Assembly (NCBI RefSeq): GCF_000337835.1
Contig: NZ_AOLM01000018.1
Coordinates: 1 to 64,000, forward strand
Length of the DNA stretch: 64,000 bases
Direction of reading: 5' to 3'
Source of the DNA: Haloferax sulfurifontis ATCC BAA-897
GTDB taxonomy: Archaea; Halobacteriota; Halobacteria; Halobacteriales; Haloferacaceae
The notes beneath the pieces were generated by a model that was not told the origin of the DNA, searched no databases, and saw only the letters and a list, made by a program, of their open reading frames with translations. Made by a program: the position numbers and the translations under genes. This document shows positions 9,225-17,630 of the stretch, one piece after another. The first letter of the stretch is position 1; each line of letters begins with the position of its first letter.

Positions 9225-9872
9225 TCAGTACGACAGCGTCCACTGACGGTCGATGAGCCAGTCGTCCAACTTCCCGAGCGGGTCCTCCTCGACGTGCGTG
9301 CCGTGGCTCACGAGGACCGTCTCGATGTCGTACTCGAACAGTTTGACGAGGTTCCGCTCGGCTTCCTCGTGGCTCAGGTCGTTGAACTGCGCCGCCGGCG
9401 GGACGAGGAACCCCGGCGGGAGGCCGCGGCGGTCCGACCCCTCGACCACGTCGCCGGCGATGAACACGCCGTCGTCCTCCAAGAGCAGGCCGCTGTTTGC
9501 GACCGTGTGGCCCGGGACCTGCACGATTCGAATCCCGCCGTCGAGCACGTCGTCGTGGCGGAAGTGGCGGTCGGCCTCGACGGCGAGCGCGTCGTAGAAC
9601 CCCTTCGCGCCGCCGGGAACGAGCAGTTCGGGGTCGAACGCGTCCAACACGGCGGGGGTCCCGCCGAAGTGTCCCTCGTCGCCGTGGGTGATGACGAGTC
9701 GGTCGACGCCGCCGAACTCCGACTCCAGAATCTCGACTAACTCCTCGCCGTCGTCAGGGAACGCCGCGTCGACCAGCGTGGTCGCGCCGGTCGGTCGGTC
9801 CTCTATGACGAACACGCGGACGTGGTCGAACTGTATCGTGTACACTCCGTCTGCGACTGCGGTCACTGTCAT
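9225..9872 (-). CDS. MBL-fold hydrolase with altered metal motif (paralog of 13324-13971)
   Basis: 215 residues with the metallo-beta-lactamase fold: TTLVDAAF near residue 30, VITHGDEGHFGG at ~60 in place of the usual THxHxDHxGG, PGHTVANSGLLL at ~117 (GHT ligand), IAGDVVEG (bridging Asp) and LVSHGTH near 190 (last His). Two of the standard HxHxDH ligands are changed (His to Asp, Asp to Gly). The same change occurs in the paralog at 13324-13971, so it is a subfamily trait and not damage. Both copies flank the UspA-TctA-TctB genes. The substrate is unknown; glyoxalase II-like thioesters are possible. Confidence 0.8.
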   Translation of the reverse strand: MTVTAVADGVYTIQFDHVRVFVIEDRPTGATTLVDAAFPDDGEELVEILESEFGGVDRLVITHGDEGHFGGTPAVLDAFDPELLVPGGAKGFYDALAVEADRHFRHDDVLDGGIRIVQVPGHTVANSGLLLEDDGVFIAGDVVEGSDRRGLPPGFLVPPAAQFNDLSHEEAERNLVKLFEYDIETVLVSHGTHVEEDPLGKLDDWLIDRQWTLSY

Positions 9873-10023
9873 GTGCAGTCGACGCTACGACGAGCCGCGA
9901 TAAAAAGGGGGACGCGCGTTCTCACGCGCGTGTAACGGGTATCCGGCCGTCGGCAACCGACCGTCGGCAACCGACCGCCGGCACCGAGCGGCGGGTGGCC
10001 GAGAGTCGCCACCCCGAACGACG

Positions 10024-10455
10024 CTACTCCGCGTCGGCGAGGGTCGACACGACGGGACACGACGCGTTCAGGAGAATCGACTGGGCGACGCTCCCGAACA
10101 GCATCTTCCCGGTGCGCGAGCGGCGTCGCGGGCTCACCACGATGTAGCTCGCGTCCTGCGCTTCGGCGTACTCGATGACTTCGTCGGCCGGGTTACCGAC
10201 GAGCCCCACCGTCTCGTACGGGACGTCCAGCCCCGACACGGAGTCTGCGGCCATCTCGGCGGCCGCCGACCGAATCTGTTCCATGTCCTTCGGCGCTTCG
10301 GCCTGCGCGCTCGTCAGCCCGAGGTCGACGAACTCCGAGCGGGTCAGCGCGTGGACGACGTGGACCGATTCGTCGAACGCCGCCGCCAGCGATGCGGCTT
10401 CCGCGACAACGTGTGATGACCGACCTGAACGGTCGACCGCTGCAACAACGACCAT
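10024..10455 (-). CDS. Universal stress protein (UspA family)
   Basis: 143 residues from the ATG at 10455. N-terminal MVVVAAVDRSGRSSHVV matches the USP start, and the C-terminal ATP-binding loop appears as VVSPRRRSRTGKMLFGSVAQ followed by SCPVVST. The family signature is GxxGxxxxxxGS(V/T); here the first Gly residues are replaced by Arg-Ser-Arg, so ATP binding may be modified. A TATA-like box lies 25 nt upstream. Two copies of the island motif ACATCGTTGAAA lie 150-260 nt upstream, which suggests control with the IclR-linked genes. Small UspA proteins often accompany TctAB transporters in haloarchaea. Confidence 0.85.
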   Translation of the reverse strand: MVVVAAVDRSGRSSHVVAEAASLAAAFDESVHVVHALTRSEFVDLGLTSAQAEAPKDMEQIRSAAAEMAADSVSGLDVPYETVGLVGNPADEVIEYAEAQDASYIVVSPRRRSRTGKMLFGSVAQSILLNASCPVVSTLADAE

Positions 10456-10476
10456 ACCTGCGTGTACCACGGTGGG

Positions 10477-10486
10477 ATATAATATC
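10477..10486 (-). promoter_or_regulatory. TATA-like box of the uspA gene
   Basis: Read on the minus strand the segment is GATATTATATC, about 25 nt before the ATG at 10455, the normal distance for a leaderless archaeal transcript. Confidence 0.5.
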
Positions 10487-10605
10487 GTTTCGCCGAATCC
10501 CACTCGAAGCGACCACCGACCGGCGCGTCGACGCGACTCGCGGTCTCGATTCGCGGTTTCGACAGCCGACGCGACTCGTGAATTCGACCGTCGAACCGGG
10601 CGTGC

Positions 10606-10617
10606 TTTCAACGATGT
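10606..10617 (-). promoter_or_regulatory. Island motif copy: ACATCGTTGAAA
   Basis: The minus strand reads ACATCGTTGAAA, identical over 12 bases to copies before the IclR gene (17577) and before the SDR gene (19459). It lies about 150 nt upstream of uspA. Probably a binding site of the island's IclR protein; this is inferred from co-occurrence only. Confidence 0.5.
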
Positions 10618-10701
10618 CGTAATCAACTCGAAATCGGACGAAATCCGTGACACAGGTACGTCTGTAATTCCGAGGTGAATAGACAGAAAATTACCCCTGT
10701 C

Positions 10702-10718
10702 TTTCAACATCATCGAAA
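10702..10718. promoter_or_regulatory. Variant island motif, imperfect palindrome
   Basis: TTTCAACATCATCGAAA has outer arms TTTC/GAAA and, on both strands, resembles the ACATCGTTGAAA motif. It lies 85 bp from the exact copy at 10606, upstream of uspA. A second half-site of the same regulator is plausible. Confidence 0.4.
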
Positions 10719-11031
10719 TAATGGCGGTCAGTTCAATCGGTTCGCCCGCGACATCGACGCGGTCGCGTGGGGGTGTGGGAAACAGGAGAACACAGAAGCA
10801 ACTGGGGAGGGCGGGTGAGAAACGAAGAGGACAGCAGGTAAACGGAGAGAACAAGGTTCAGCCAGCCGTCGTGACCAGTCTCGGTGTCGGCTCCGGGCGC
10901 GTCTCGCCGGCTGTCGAAGCGCCGCACGCGTCGAGAACGCCGAGCGGTGCGCTGTTCGAGTGAAGGCTACGGGGCGAACCAGACGGAGAACCGAACGCGG
11001 TGTGAGAAAGGCGACGAGGTCTGCGGCGCCG

Positions 11032-12513
11032 TTACGCGCGAAGCGAGCGCACGGTGGGGAGCGCAATCGCGCCCAGACCGAGCAGGATGATGACGAGGGC
11101 GATGGGGCTCGTGAGGAAGATGGTCGGCGAGCCGCCCGAGAGGACGAGCGACCGACGGAGGTTCTCCTCCGCGATGGGCGCGAGGATGAGCCCGAGCACC
11201 ATCGGGGCCAGCGGATAGCCCCGGAGCCGCATCGCGTACCCCAGCACGCCCGCACCGAGCATGATCCACGCGTCGAACACGTTGCCGCGGAGGGCGATGG
11301 CCCCGATGACACACAGCACGAGGATGGCAGGCCAGATATGGGACTTCGGGATATTGATGAGGCGCGCCCAGTAGTTCGCGCCGAGCATGCCGAAGATGAG
11401 GATGAACACGTAGATGAGGAGGAACCCGACGAAGATAGTGTACAGCAAGACCGGCTCTTCCTGATACAGGCCCGGGCCGGGGTTCACGTCGTGGACCAAC
11501 AGCGCGCCGATGAGGATGGCGGAGACGGAGTCGCCGGGGATTCCGAGCGTCAGCGTCGGAATCAGCGCGCCGCCGGTGCTCGCGTTGTTCCCGGACTCGG
11601 CGGCCGCGACGCCGCGGATGTTCCCCTCGCCGAACGACGGGACGCTGTCTTTGAGCCAGCGGGTGGCCTCGTTGTACGTGATGAACGCCGCGATGTCGCC
11701 GCCGGCGCCGGGAATCGCGCCGATGAACGACCCGAGGATGCCCGACCCGACGCTGACCGGCGCGATGGACCGCAGGTCCGAAAGCGAGGGGAACACGCCG
11801 GTTATCTCCTGGTCGACGCGGTCGTTCCCGCTGTTGATGCCCTGCGAGTACTTGCGGAGCCCCTCGGCGATGCCGAACAGGCCGATCATGACCGCGATGA
11901 ACTCGACGCCGGTGAGCAGTTCGGGAATGTCGAACGTAAAGCGGTGGAAGCCGGTCACGGGGTCGATACCGACCGTCGCGACGAGCATCCCGAACAGACC
12001 CGAGACCATCCCCTTGGTGAGCGAGTCGCCGCTCACGCTGGCGATGATGGTCAGTCCGAAGAAGGCGAGCGCGAAGAACTCCGGGGACCGGAACCGGAGG
12101 GCGATGTCGGCGATGACCGGCGAGAAGAACATCAGCGCGATGACGCTGATGACGCCGCCGACGAACGACGCGATGGTGCTCACGCGAATCGCGCGGCCGG
12201 CCTCGCCCTTCTGGGAGAGCGGGTGGCCGTCGAAGATGGTCGCCGCCGCCGACGGGGTGCCCGGCGTGCGGATGAGAATCGCCGGAATCGACCCCGCGTA
12301 GACCGCACCGCCGTAGATACCCAACAGGAGAATCATCCCCTGACTCGGCTCCATCGTGAAGGTGAACGACAGCAGGACCGCGATGGTCATCGTCGCCGTC
12401 ATCCCCGGAATCGAACCCATGAGGATACCGAGTAATATCCCGCTGACCATGAGCAGGAGGACGAACGGGTCGGCGAGGTTGACGAGCGCCTGAGTGATAT
12501 ATTCGACGACCAT
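11032..12513 (-). CDS. tctA: Tripartite tricarboxylate transporter, large permease TctA
   Basis: 493 residues, the usual TctA length, with about 11-12 membrane spans. Conserved family segments are visible: MGSIPGMTATMTIAVLLSFT near residue 32, YGGAVYAGSIPAILIRTPGT at ~67, and the second-half GIPGDSVSAILIGALLVH with preceding ESGNNASTGGALIPTLTLG. It forms the transport channel with TctB, and TctC delivers the substrate; the system is driven by an ion gradient. Its start overlaps the tctB stop by one base (ATGA), so tctBA is one transcript. TctC is encoded 3 kb away on the other strand. The substrate is likely a carboxylate but not determined. Confidence 0.93.
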   Translation of the reverse strand: MVVEYITQALVNLADPFVLLLMVSGILLGILMGSIPGMTATMTIAVLLSFTFTMEPSQGMILLLGIYGGAVYAGSIPAILIRTPGTPSAAATIFDGHPLSQKGEAGRAIRVSTIASFVGGVISVIALMFFSPVIADIALRFRSPEFFALAFFGLTIIASVSGDSLTKGMVSGLFGMLVATVGIDPVTGFHRFTFDIPELLTGVEFIAVMIGLFGIAEGLRKYSQGINSGNDRVDQEITGVFPSLSDLRSIAPVSVGSGILGSFIGAIPGAGGDIAAFITYNEATRWLKDSVPSFGEGNIRGVAAAESGNNASTGGALIPTLTLGIPGDSVSAILIGALLVHDVNPGPGLYQEEPVLLYTIFVGFLLIYVFILIFGMLGANYWARLINIPKSHIWPAILVLCVIGAIALRGNVFDAWIMLGAGVLGYAMRLRGYPLAPMVLGLILAPIAEENLRRSLVLSGGSPTIFLTSPIALVIILLGLGAIALPTVRSLRA

Positions 12514-13028
12514 CAGAAGGTCACCACCAGCGGAAGTTGCGGCAGTAGCCGCGACACCGGGATGACGCCTTCAGGCAGGCGCACGAGGAAAATCCGGGCG
12601 AAGATGTAGAACAGCGCGATGGGGAACCCAATCGACAGCGCCACACCCAGCAGTTTCGACCGGATGTCCGAGTAGTAGAGGACGACCGGCATGAACAGCA
12701 TAGTCGACACGAGGAACCCCAAAACCGGCATCAACAGGACGTACCCGACGAGGAACGCCGCGACGGCGGCCGCCGGTCTGAAGTCGAACTCCGAGATTTC
12801 GAGTTCCGTCTCGGAACCGGTCAGCACGTCGATACCCGCGAAGAAGATGATGCCGACCGACACCGCTATCGGGAAGAACGACGGCCCGACGCCGTCACCC
12901 GACGGGAACTGGCTCGCGAAGAAGATGACGACGGCCGAAAACAGGATGAAGAAGACTGACAGCGGACTTGAACGAACACTCTCCAAGCCGATTCTATCAA
13001 GGACGGCCCCGACTTTCTGAATGACCAT
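12513..13028 (-). CDS. tctB: Tripartite tricarboxylate transporter, small permease TctB
   Basis: About 171 residues from the ATG at 13028 (MVIQKVGAVL); an upstream start is possible but less likely because the TATA-like box lies at about 13068-13075. Four membrane spans are predicted, in the order typical of TctB: one near SVFFILFSAVVIFFASQFPS, then PSFFPIAVSVGIIFFAGIDV, and two close spans AAAVAAFLVGYVLLMPVLGF and MLFMPVVLYYSDIRSKLLG onward. First gene of the tctBA transcript. Confidence 0.88.
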   Translation of the reverse strand: MVIQKVGAVLDRIGLESVRSSPLSVFFILFSAVVIFFASQFPSGDGVGPSFFPIAVSVGIIFFAGIDVLTGSETELEISEFDFRPAAAVAAFLVGYVLLMPVLGFLVSTMLFMPVVLYYSDIRSKLLGVALSIGFPIALFYIFARIFLVRLPEGVIPVSRLLPQLPLVVTF

Positions 13029-13044
13029 TATTTGTTCTGCCTCG

Positions 13045-13057
13045 TGGTATGATACCA
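13045..13057. promoter_or_regulatory. Palindrome TGGTATGATACCA at the tctBA start site
   Basis: Perfect 6-bp arms around one central base, 17-29 nt upstream of the tctB ATG and just downstream of an AT-rich TATA-like run (gtaataaacata, 13068-13079). The position suggests an operator over the transcription start. It does not match the ACATCGTTGAAA motif, so a different regulator may act here. Confidence 0.4.
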
Positions 13058-13323
13058 AGCAATCGTATGTAATAAACATATTGGTCTTTCCGCGGCCGCT
13101 CGGGGCTGAAAGTCACGATTTCGACACGAAGACTACGTGCGGTCGGGACTATCGGCCAGTCGCGGTCGGAACTCGCTATCGAGAGTGGACGTTCGCACAC
13201 ACCGAGGCGGGTCTCGGCGGGCGAGCGATACAGTAGTGAATCTGATAGCTCTGCCGTCGAGGGCGCCGCGTTTCGCGTCTATCGATAGAATTAACCAGCG
13301 TTACGAACTACCCTTCCACCGGA

Positions 13324-13971
13324 ATGAGTGTTAGCAACGTCACCGAGGGTATCGACCAGATTCAGTTCGAACACGTCCGGGTACTCGTGTTGAAGGACAC
13401 GCCGGCGGGGAAGACGACGCTCGTCGACACCGGCTTCGACGAGGACGGCGACGAGTTAGTCGAGATTCTGGAGCGGGAGTACGGCGGCGTCGACCGCGTC
13501 GTCATCACCCACGGCGACCACGGCCACCACGGCGGCCTCCCGTCGGTGATGGAGGCGTTCGACCCCGAACTCGTCGCGTCGGCCAACGAGTCGAAGCTCC
13601 ACGAGGCCATCGACTACGAGCCGGACGTGGCGTTCACCGACGGCGACGTGCTCGACGGGAATATCCGCGTCATCGAGGTGCCGGGCCACACGAAGGCGAC
13701 GTCGGCGCTCCTGCTCGAAGACCGCGGCATCCTCATCTCCGGGGACACCCTCGACGGGGCCGACCGCGCGGGCCTCCCCGCGGGGTATCTCCTCCCGCCG
13801 CCGGCGCTATTCAACGACGACCACGAGGCCGCCGAAATCAACCTCTACGACCTCCTGCAGTACGACTTCGAGACGCTTCTCGTCTTCCACGGCTCGCACG
13901 TCTTCGAGGACCCCAAGGGCAAACTCGACGACTTCCTCGTCGAGCGCGAGTGGGACCCCCGGCCGGAGTGA
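13324..13971 (+). CDS. MBL-fold hydrolase with altered metal motif (paralog of 9225-9872)
   Basis: 215 residues, closely similar in length and sequence to the protein at 9225-9872 (DQIQFEHVRVLVLKD versus TIQFDHVRVFVIED; shared TLVD, VEILE, GKLDD). The metal motif reads VITHGDHGHHGG, again lacking the second His and the Asp of HxHxDH. Later ligands are present: PGHTKATSALLL, SGDTLDG and VFHGSH. It is divergent from tctB and convergent with the zinc dehydrogenase. A role in metabolism of the imported compound is inferred from position. Confidence 0.8.
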   Translation: MSVSNVTEGIDQIQFEHVRVLVLKDTPAGKTTLVDTGFDEDGDELVEILEREYGGVDRVVITHGDHGHHGGLPSVMEAFDPELVASANESKLHEAIDYEPDVAFTDGDVLDGNIRVIEVPGHTKATSALLLEDRGILISGDTLDGADRAGLPAGYLLPPPALFNDDHEAAEINLYDLLQYDFETLLVFHGSHVFEDPKGKLDDFLVEREWDPRPE

Positions 13972-14220
13972 CCACGCCCCGTCGAACCGAGCGACGCCGG
14001 CGGCGTCACCCACCTCGATAGCCCACCAACGGCATGCTTTTCCGACGACCGACCGCGGAGCGGCCGCGCTGAATCCGGACCGGCGGAGAGTCAGGCGAGC
14101 GGTGGAGGAACTGCGGCCGCGATGCTCCGGCTGTGAAACGAGCCGTGGCTGAGAGTCGAACTGTCGCAGAAAGTCGAACCGTCGCTGAGGGCGACTGCGA
14201 GCGAGACGAAAGCGGTCGCG

Positions 14221-15264
14221 TCAGTCCCGAAGGACCGAAACGTCGAACACCGGCTTGCAGGTCTCGCCGGAGAGGAACGCCTCGAAGGCGTCTTCGGACT
14301 CGGTGAGCCGGAACCGGTCGTCGAGGAACGTGGCGTGGTCCACGTCGCCCGAGCCGATGAGTCGGAACGCCCGCTCGAAGTCCTCGAAGGTCGCGCCGTA
14401 GGTACACTGGAGATCGACCTCCGCGCGGACGAGCGGCGTGTACTCCATCGTGGTCTCGCCGGTCTGACCGACAAGGACGATCTGGCCGCCCTTGCGGACC
14501 TGCTCGACCGCCATCGGCAGTCCCGACGGGTGGCCGGTCGTGTCGAACACCACGTCGAAGCCGACGCCGCCGGTCAGGTCGCGCTGGGTGGCGGTCAGGT
14601 CGTCTTCTTCGATGTTGACCGCGGGGTAGCCGAGCTCCTCCGCGAGCGGCAGTCGGTAGTTCGTGTCCCGACCGACGCCCGCGACGACGACTTCAGCGCC
14701 CTGCGAGGCGGCCACCTGCGCGCAGAGCAACCCGATGGGTCCCGGCCCGGCGACGAGCACTCGGTCGCCGGCCTTGACACGGGAGTTCTGAATGACCGCG
14801 CGCGTACAGATTGCCGTCGGCTCGACGAGCGCCGCGTGTTTCGGTTCGACGTTCGACGGGACCGACTGGAGCGCCGACTCGGGGACGGCGATGTAGCCGG
14901 CGTACGCCCCGTCGAGGTCGATGCCGGTCAGGGTCGCGTCCTGACAGATGCTCTCCTCGCCGATCTGGCACTGGAAACACTCGCCACAGCCGCGAATCGG
15001 GCGCTCGACCACGCGCTCACCGACGGAAAACCGGGTGGCTTCGTCGCCGCGCTCGACCACGCGGCCGGTGTACTCGTGGCCGATGATAGTCGGCATATCC
15101 ATCCGCTCGAAGGCGGACTTGAACTTGTAGATTCCCGCGTCGCTCCCGCAGAGTCCGGCGTAGTCGACTTCGATGAGGACCTCGTTCGACGCCGGCTCGG
15201 GCGTCTCGACGTCGAGGAGTTCCATAGCTCCGGGCTCTCGGCTCGTTTTGGCTAACCCGCGCAT
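14221..15264 (-). CDS. Zinc-dependent medium-chain alcohol/polyol dehydrogenase
   Basis: 347 residues from the ATG at 15264 (MRGLAKTSREPG). The catalytic zinc motif is intact: AGLCGSDAGIYKF (Cys, ~38) and IIGHEYTGRVVERGD (GHE). The structural zinc cysteines occur as CGECFQCQIGEESIC. The NAD(P) Rossmann turn is VAGPGPIGLLCAQVAA near 170. Related to threonine/sorbitol/galactitol-type dehydrogenases. It is divergent from tctC, so it probably oxidises the imported hydroxy acid or a product of it; the substrate is not known. A minus-strand TATA-like box is at 15289-15295. Confidence 0.88.
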   Translation of the reverse strand: MRGLAKTSREPGAMELLDVETPEPASNEVLIEVDYAGLCGSDAGIYKFKSAFERMDMPTIIGHEYTGRVVERGDEATRFSVGERVVERPIRGCGECFQCQIGEESICQDATLTGIDLDGAYAGYIAVPESALQSVPSNVEPKHAALVEPTAICTRAVIQNSRVKAGDRVLVAGPGPIGLLCAQVAASQGAEVVVAGVGRDTNYRLPLAEELGYPAVNIEEDDLTATQRDLTGGVGFDVVFDTTGHPSGLPMAVEQVRKGGQIVLVGQTGETTMEYTPLVRAEVDLQCTYGATFEDFERAFRLIGSGDVDHATFLDDRFRLTESEDAFEAFLSGETCKPVFDVSVLRD

Positions 15265-15288
15265 ACATCTCCTTGAAAACCGCCGGGG

Positions 15289-15295
15289 TATAAAT
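15289..15295 (-). promoter_or_regulatory. TATA-like box of the zinc dehydrogenase gene
   Basis: GATTTATACC on the minus strand about 25 nt before the ATG at 15264. The correct spacing supports that start codon and a leaderless transcript. Confidence 0.5.
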
Positions 15296-15473
15296 CTACG
15301 CTCTTGGGGGAGAAGCTTGCGGGGTCGGTCGACACAACCCGAGATATCCAATAATGTCGCTCGCGCGCGAGTCCCTGCGAAGCTCCCAGCTCGGCCGCCG
15401 CTCGCGGAGACGCCGACCGTCCGAACTGCACCGCGGTATCGACCGCCGCGCCATATTCGGAGGGACCACAATG

Positions 15474-15496
15474 CTTATTGTATGGATTGTTCAAAC
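15474..15496 (+). promoter_or_regulatory. tctC promoter with a variant island motif
   Basis: A TATA-like cttattgtat (15474-15483) lies 25 nt before the tctC ATG. Directly downstream, ATTGTTCAAAC (15486-15496) matches 9 of 11 positions of ATCGTTGAAAC before the IclR gene and would overlap the transcription start. Regulation by the IclR protein is inferred. Confidence 0.4.
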
Positions 15497-15507
15497 ATTC
15501 GGGTACA

Positions 15508-16518
15508 ATGGGAGACGACACCATTAGCAATCGGAGTGGACCCAGCGCGCTGAACAGACGGAACTTCATCAAGGCCGCCGGCGTCGGCGGAGTGGCGCTT
15601 TCTGCCGGCTGTCTCGGCAGTCTCTCCGGCGAGCAGGAGTGGCCCTCTCGGCCGGTCGAAGTCATCTCCCCGTGGTCGGCCGGGGGCGGAGCCGACCGGA
15701 CCAGTCGCGCGGTCGCCGACGCGGCCGAGAACCACACCGATGTCTCGTGGAACGTCAGCAACCAGACCGGCGGCTCCGGCTCGGTCGGGATGAACGCGGC
15801 GGCCAACGCCGAGCCCGACGGCCACACCATCGGCTGTACGGCCCCCGAAATCGCGCTGTTCGAGCACCTCGGAATCGCCGACCTCAGCCCCGACGACATC
15901 ACGCCCATCATGCAGTACACCGAGTTCCCCGCGGCGCTCGTCGTCAGCGAGGACGCCGAGTTCTCCACGCTCGACGAGTGGATTACCTACGGGCAGGACA
16001 ACACCCTGCAGATGGCGAACTCCGGCTTCGGCTCGTCGTGGCACATGGCCGCGGCGGGTATCGCCAGCGAGGCCGGCGTCAACGTCGAACACATCTCCTA
16101 CGAGGGTGCCGCCCCGGCCATGACGGCCGTCGTGAACGGCGAGGTCGACTGTACCGCGGTCGGCGCGGCCGAGGTCGCCCCGCAGGTCCAAGACGGCGGG
16201 CTGTCCGCCCTCGGCGTGGCGTTCGACCAGCAGGTCGAGGCGCTCCCGAACACGCCGACGCTCGCGGACCAGGGCCTCGACATCTCCATCGGCTCGTGGC
16301 TCGCGCACTTCGCGCCCGCCGGCATCGACGACGAGCTGAAACAGCAACTCGCCGACGTGTACAGCGCCGTCTACGAGGACGACTCGTTCGTGGAGTTCAT
16401 GGAGAACAACAACTTCATCCGCGTCGAACGCGGCCCCGACGAGCTCCAGGACTTCCTCGACCAGCAGTACGAGTTCTACGGCAACCTCGTCGACGAACTC
16501 GGCATCGAAGAGCAGTAA
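15508..16518 (+). CDS. tctC: Tripartite tricarboxylate transporter substrate-binding lipoprotein TctC
   Basis: 336 residues from the ATG at 15508. The N-terminus has a twin-arginine signal with lipobox (RRNFIKAAGVGGVALSAGC), as usual for haloarchaeal lipoproteins, so it is exported folded and lipid-anchored. The TctC/Bug fold follows: VEVISPWSAGGGADRTSRAV near residue 50, VSNQTGGSGSVGMNAAANA, and PTLADQGLDISIGSWLAHFA with PAGIDDELKQQL. It delivers the substrate to TctAB (11032-13028). It is followed by the RraA-family and IclR genes in the same direction. Confidence 0.92.
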   Translation: MGDDTISNRSGPSALNRRNFIKAAGVGGVALSAGCLGSLSGEQEWPSRPVEVISPWSAGGGADRTSRAVADAAENHTDVSWNVSNQTGGSGSVGMNAAANAEPDGHTIGCTAPEIALFEHLGIADLSPDDITPIMQYTEFPAALVVSEDAEFSTLDEWITYGQDNTLQMANSGFGSSWHMAAAGIASEAGVNVEHISYEGAAPAMTAVVNGEVDCTAVGAAEVAPQVQDGGLSALGVAFDQQVEALPNTPTLADQGLDISIGSWLAHFAPAGIDDELKQQLADVYSAVYEDDSFVEFMENNNFIRVERGPDELQDFLDQQYEFYGNLVDELGIEEQ

Positions 16519-16715
16519 CGCCGCAGTCGAATTCCGAGCCCCGCGACCGACCGACTCACCACGCGACACGTACCTGCGCCCTTCTCCCTTTCGTCGGCTC
16601 TCACGTCGCCGCGAGCGACGGCACTCCCGACCGGGGCGTGCCCGCGACGCTGGCGCGGAGTGCAAGCGTTCGACCGACCGATAGTTTAACGTGAATCGTC
16701 CGCGTCGGGTCGGGT

Positions 16716-17405
16716 ATGCACACGATAGAGCCCGACGTAGAGCGACCGGACCGCGAACTCGTCGAGGCGTTCGAGGAGATCCCGAGCACCATCGTCTCCG
16801 ACGTGACCGGCAACATCGGACTGACCATGGACGCCGGCCTTCGCCCCGCCTACGACGGCGTCGAGATGGCCGGGACCGCGGTCACGGTGAAGGCCGCCCC
16901 CGGCGACAACCTCATCATCCACAAGGCGATTACGCTGACCGAGCCCGGCGACGTGCTCATCATCGACTGCGACGGCTACACCGACACCGGCCACGTCGGC
17001 GAACTGATGTGCACCTCGTGTCAGGCCAACGGCCTCGCCGGACTGGTCATCGACGGCGCGTACCGCGACAGCCGGGAAATCGCCGAGATGGAGTTCCCGG
17101 TGTACGGCCGCGGCGTCAACCCGCAGGGACCGCTCAAGCAGGACCCCGGCTCCATCAACGTCACCGTCTCCGTCGGCGGCGTCAGCGTCGACCCCGGCGA
17201 CATCGTCATCGGCGACGACGACGGGCTGGCGGTCATCCCCCGCGAGGGAGCCGAGGAAGTCCTCGAACGCGCCCACGAGAAGCTCAGCGCCGAGGACTCC
17301 GTCCGCGAGGAAGTCCTCGAGGGCGAGTACCTCTACGAACTCAACGGCTACGACGAGCTGTTCGAGAACCTGACCATCGTCGGTCCCGAAGACTCGATTC
17401 AGTAG
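16716..17405 (+). CDS. RraA-family protein (HMG/CHA aldolase or oxaloacetate decarboxylase type)
   Basis: 229 residues. The family core is present: STIVSDVTGNIGLTMDAGLR at ~22, PGDNLIIHKAIT, ELMCTSCQANGLAGLVIDGA then YRDSREI (Arg and Asp that hold the substrate and metal), and VSVDPGDIVIGDDDGLAVIP. Members split 4-hydroxy-4-methyl-2-oxoglutarate or 4-carboxy-4-hydroxy-2-oxoadipate, or decarboxylate oxaloacetate; others lack known activity. Placement between tctC and the iclR gene suggests a late catabolic step releasing pyruvate, but that is inference. It may be transcribed with tctC (197-nt gap). Confidence 0.85.
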   Translation: MHTIEPDVERPDRELVEAFEEIPSTIVSDVTGNIGLTMDAGLRPAYDGVEMAGTAVTVKAAPGDNLIIHKAITLTEPGDVLIIDCDGYTDTGHVGELMCTSCQANGLAGLVIDGAYRDSREIAEMEFPVYGRGVNPQGPLKQDPGSINVTVSVGGVSVDPGDIVIGDDDGLAVIPREGAEEVLERAHEKLSAEDSVREEVLEGEYLYELNGYDELFENLTIVGPEDSIQ

Positions 17406-17576
17406 CGGCACCGAAACGCGACGCGGCAGGCGGCGACCGCGACTGCCCCGAGAAGGCCGCGCCTCGACTGTCATGCCATCCGCGCGACCCGCGGTTTTTC
17501 CCGAGCACTCGACCGATAGCGAGCGGCGCGTCGGTCCCGCGACGCCGGCGGTCGTGACGATTCTCCCCGAACTCCA

Positions 17577-17588
17577 ACATCGTTGAAA
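17577..17588 (+). promoter_or_regulatory. Island motif copy before the iclR gene
   Basis: ACATCGTTGAAA within CCAACATCGTTGAAACG; it lies 43-54 nt before the IclR ATG and just upstream of a weak TATA-like element (ctattaggg). A site that close to the promoter fits autoregulation. Confidence 0.5.
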
Positions 17589-17630
17589 CGAACCGGTGCT
17601 ATTAGGGACGCGGTGGCCCATCGTCGAGTC

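Larger units (their letters stand above)
10456..11031. other. Non-coding stretch between uspA and tctA
   Basis: About 575 bp without a believable gene. It contains the uspA promoter and two copies of the island motif at 10606-10617 and 10702-10718. The part nearer tctA (10730-11030) is GC-rich with weak, unconvincing frames on both strands. Confidence 0.45.

Noticed and set aside
10960-12435. A 491-residue plus-strand frame opposite tctA
   Set aside because: It is rich in Arg, Glu and Asp in a repetitive pattern typical of the complement of a GC-rich membrane-protein gene, and tctA on the other strand has full family identity.
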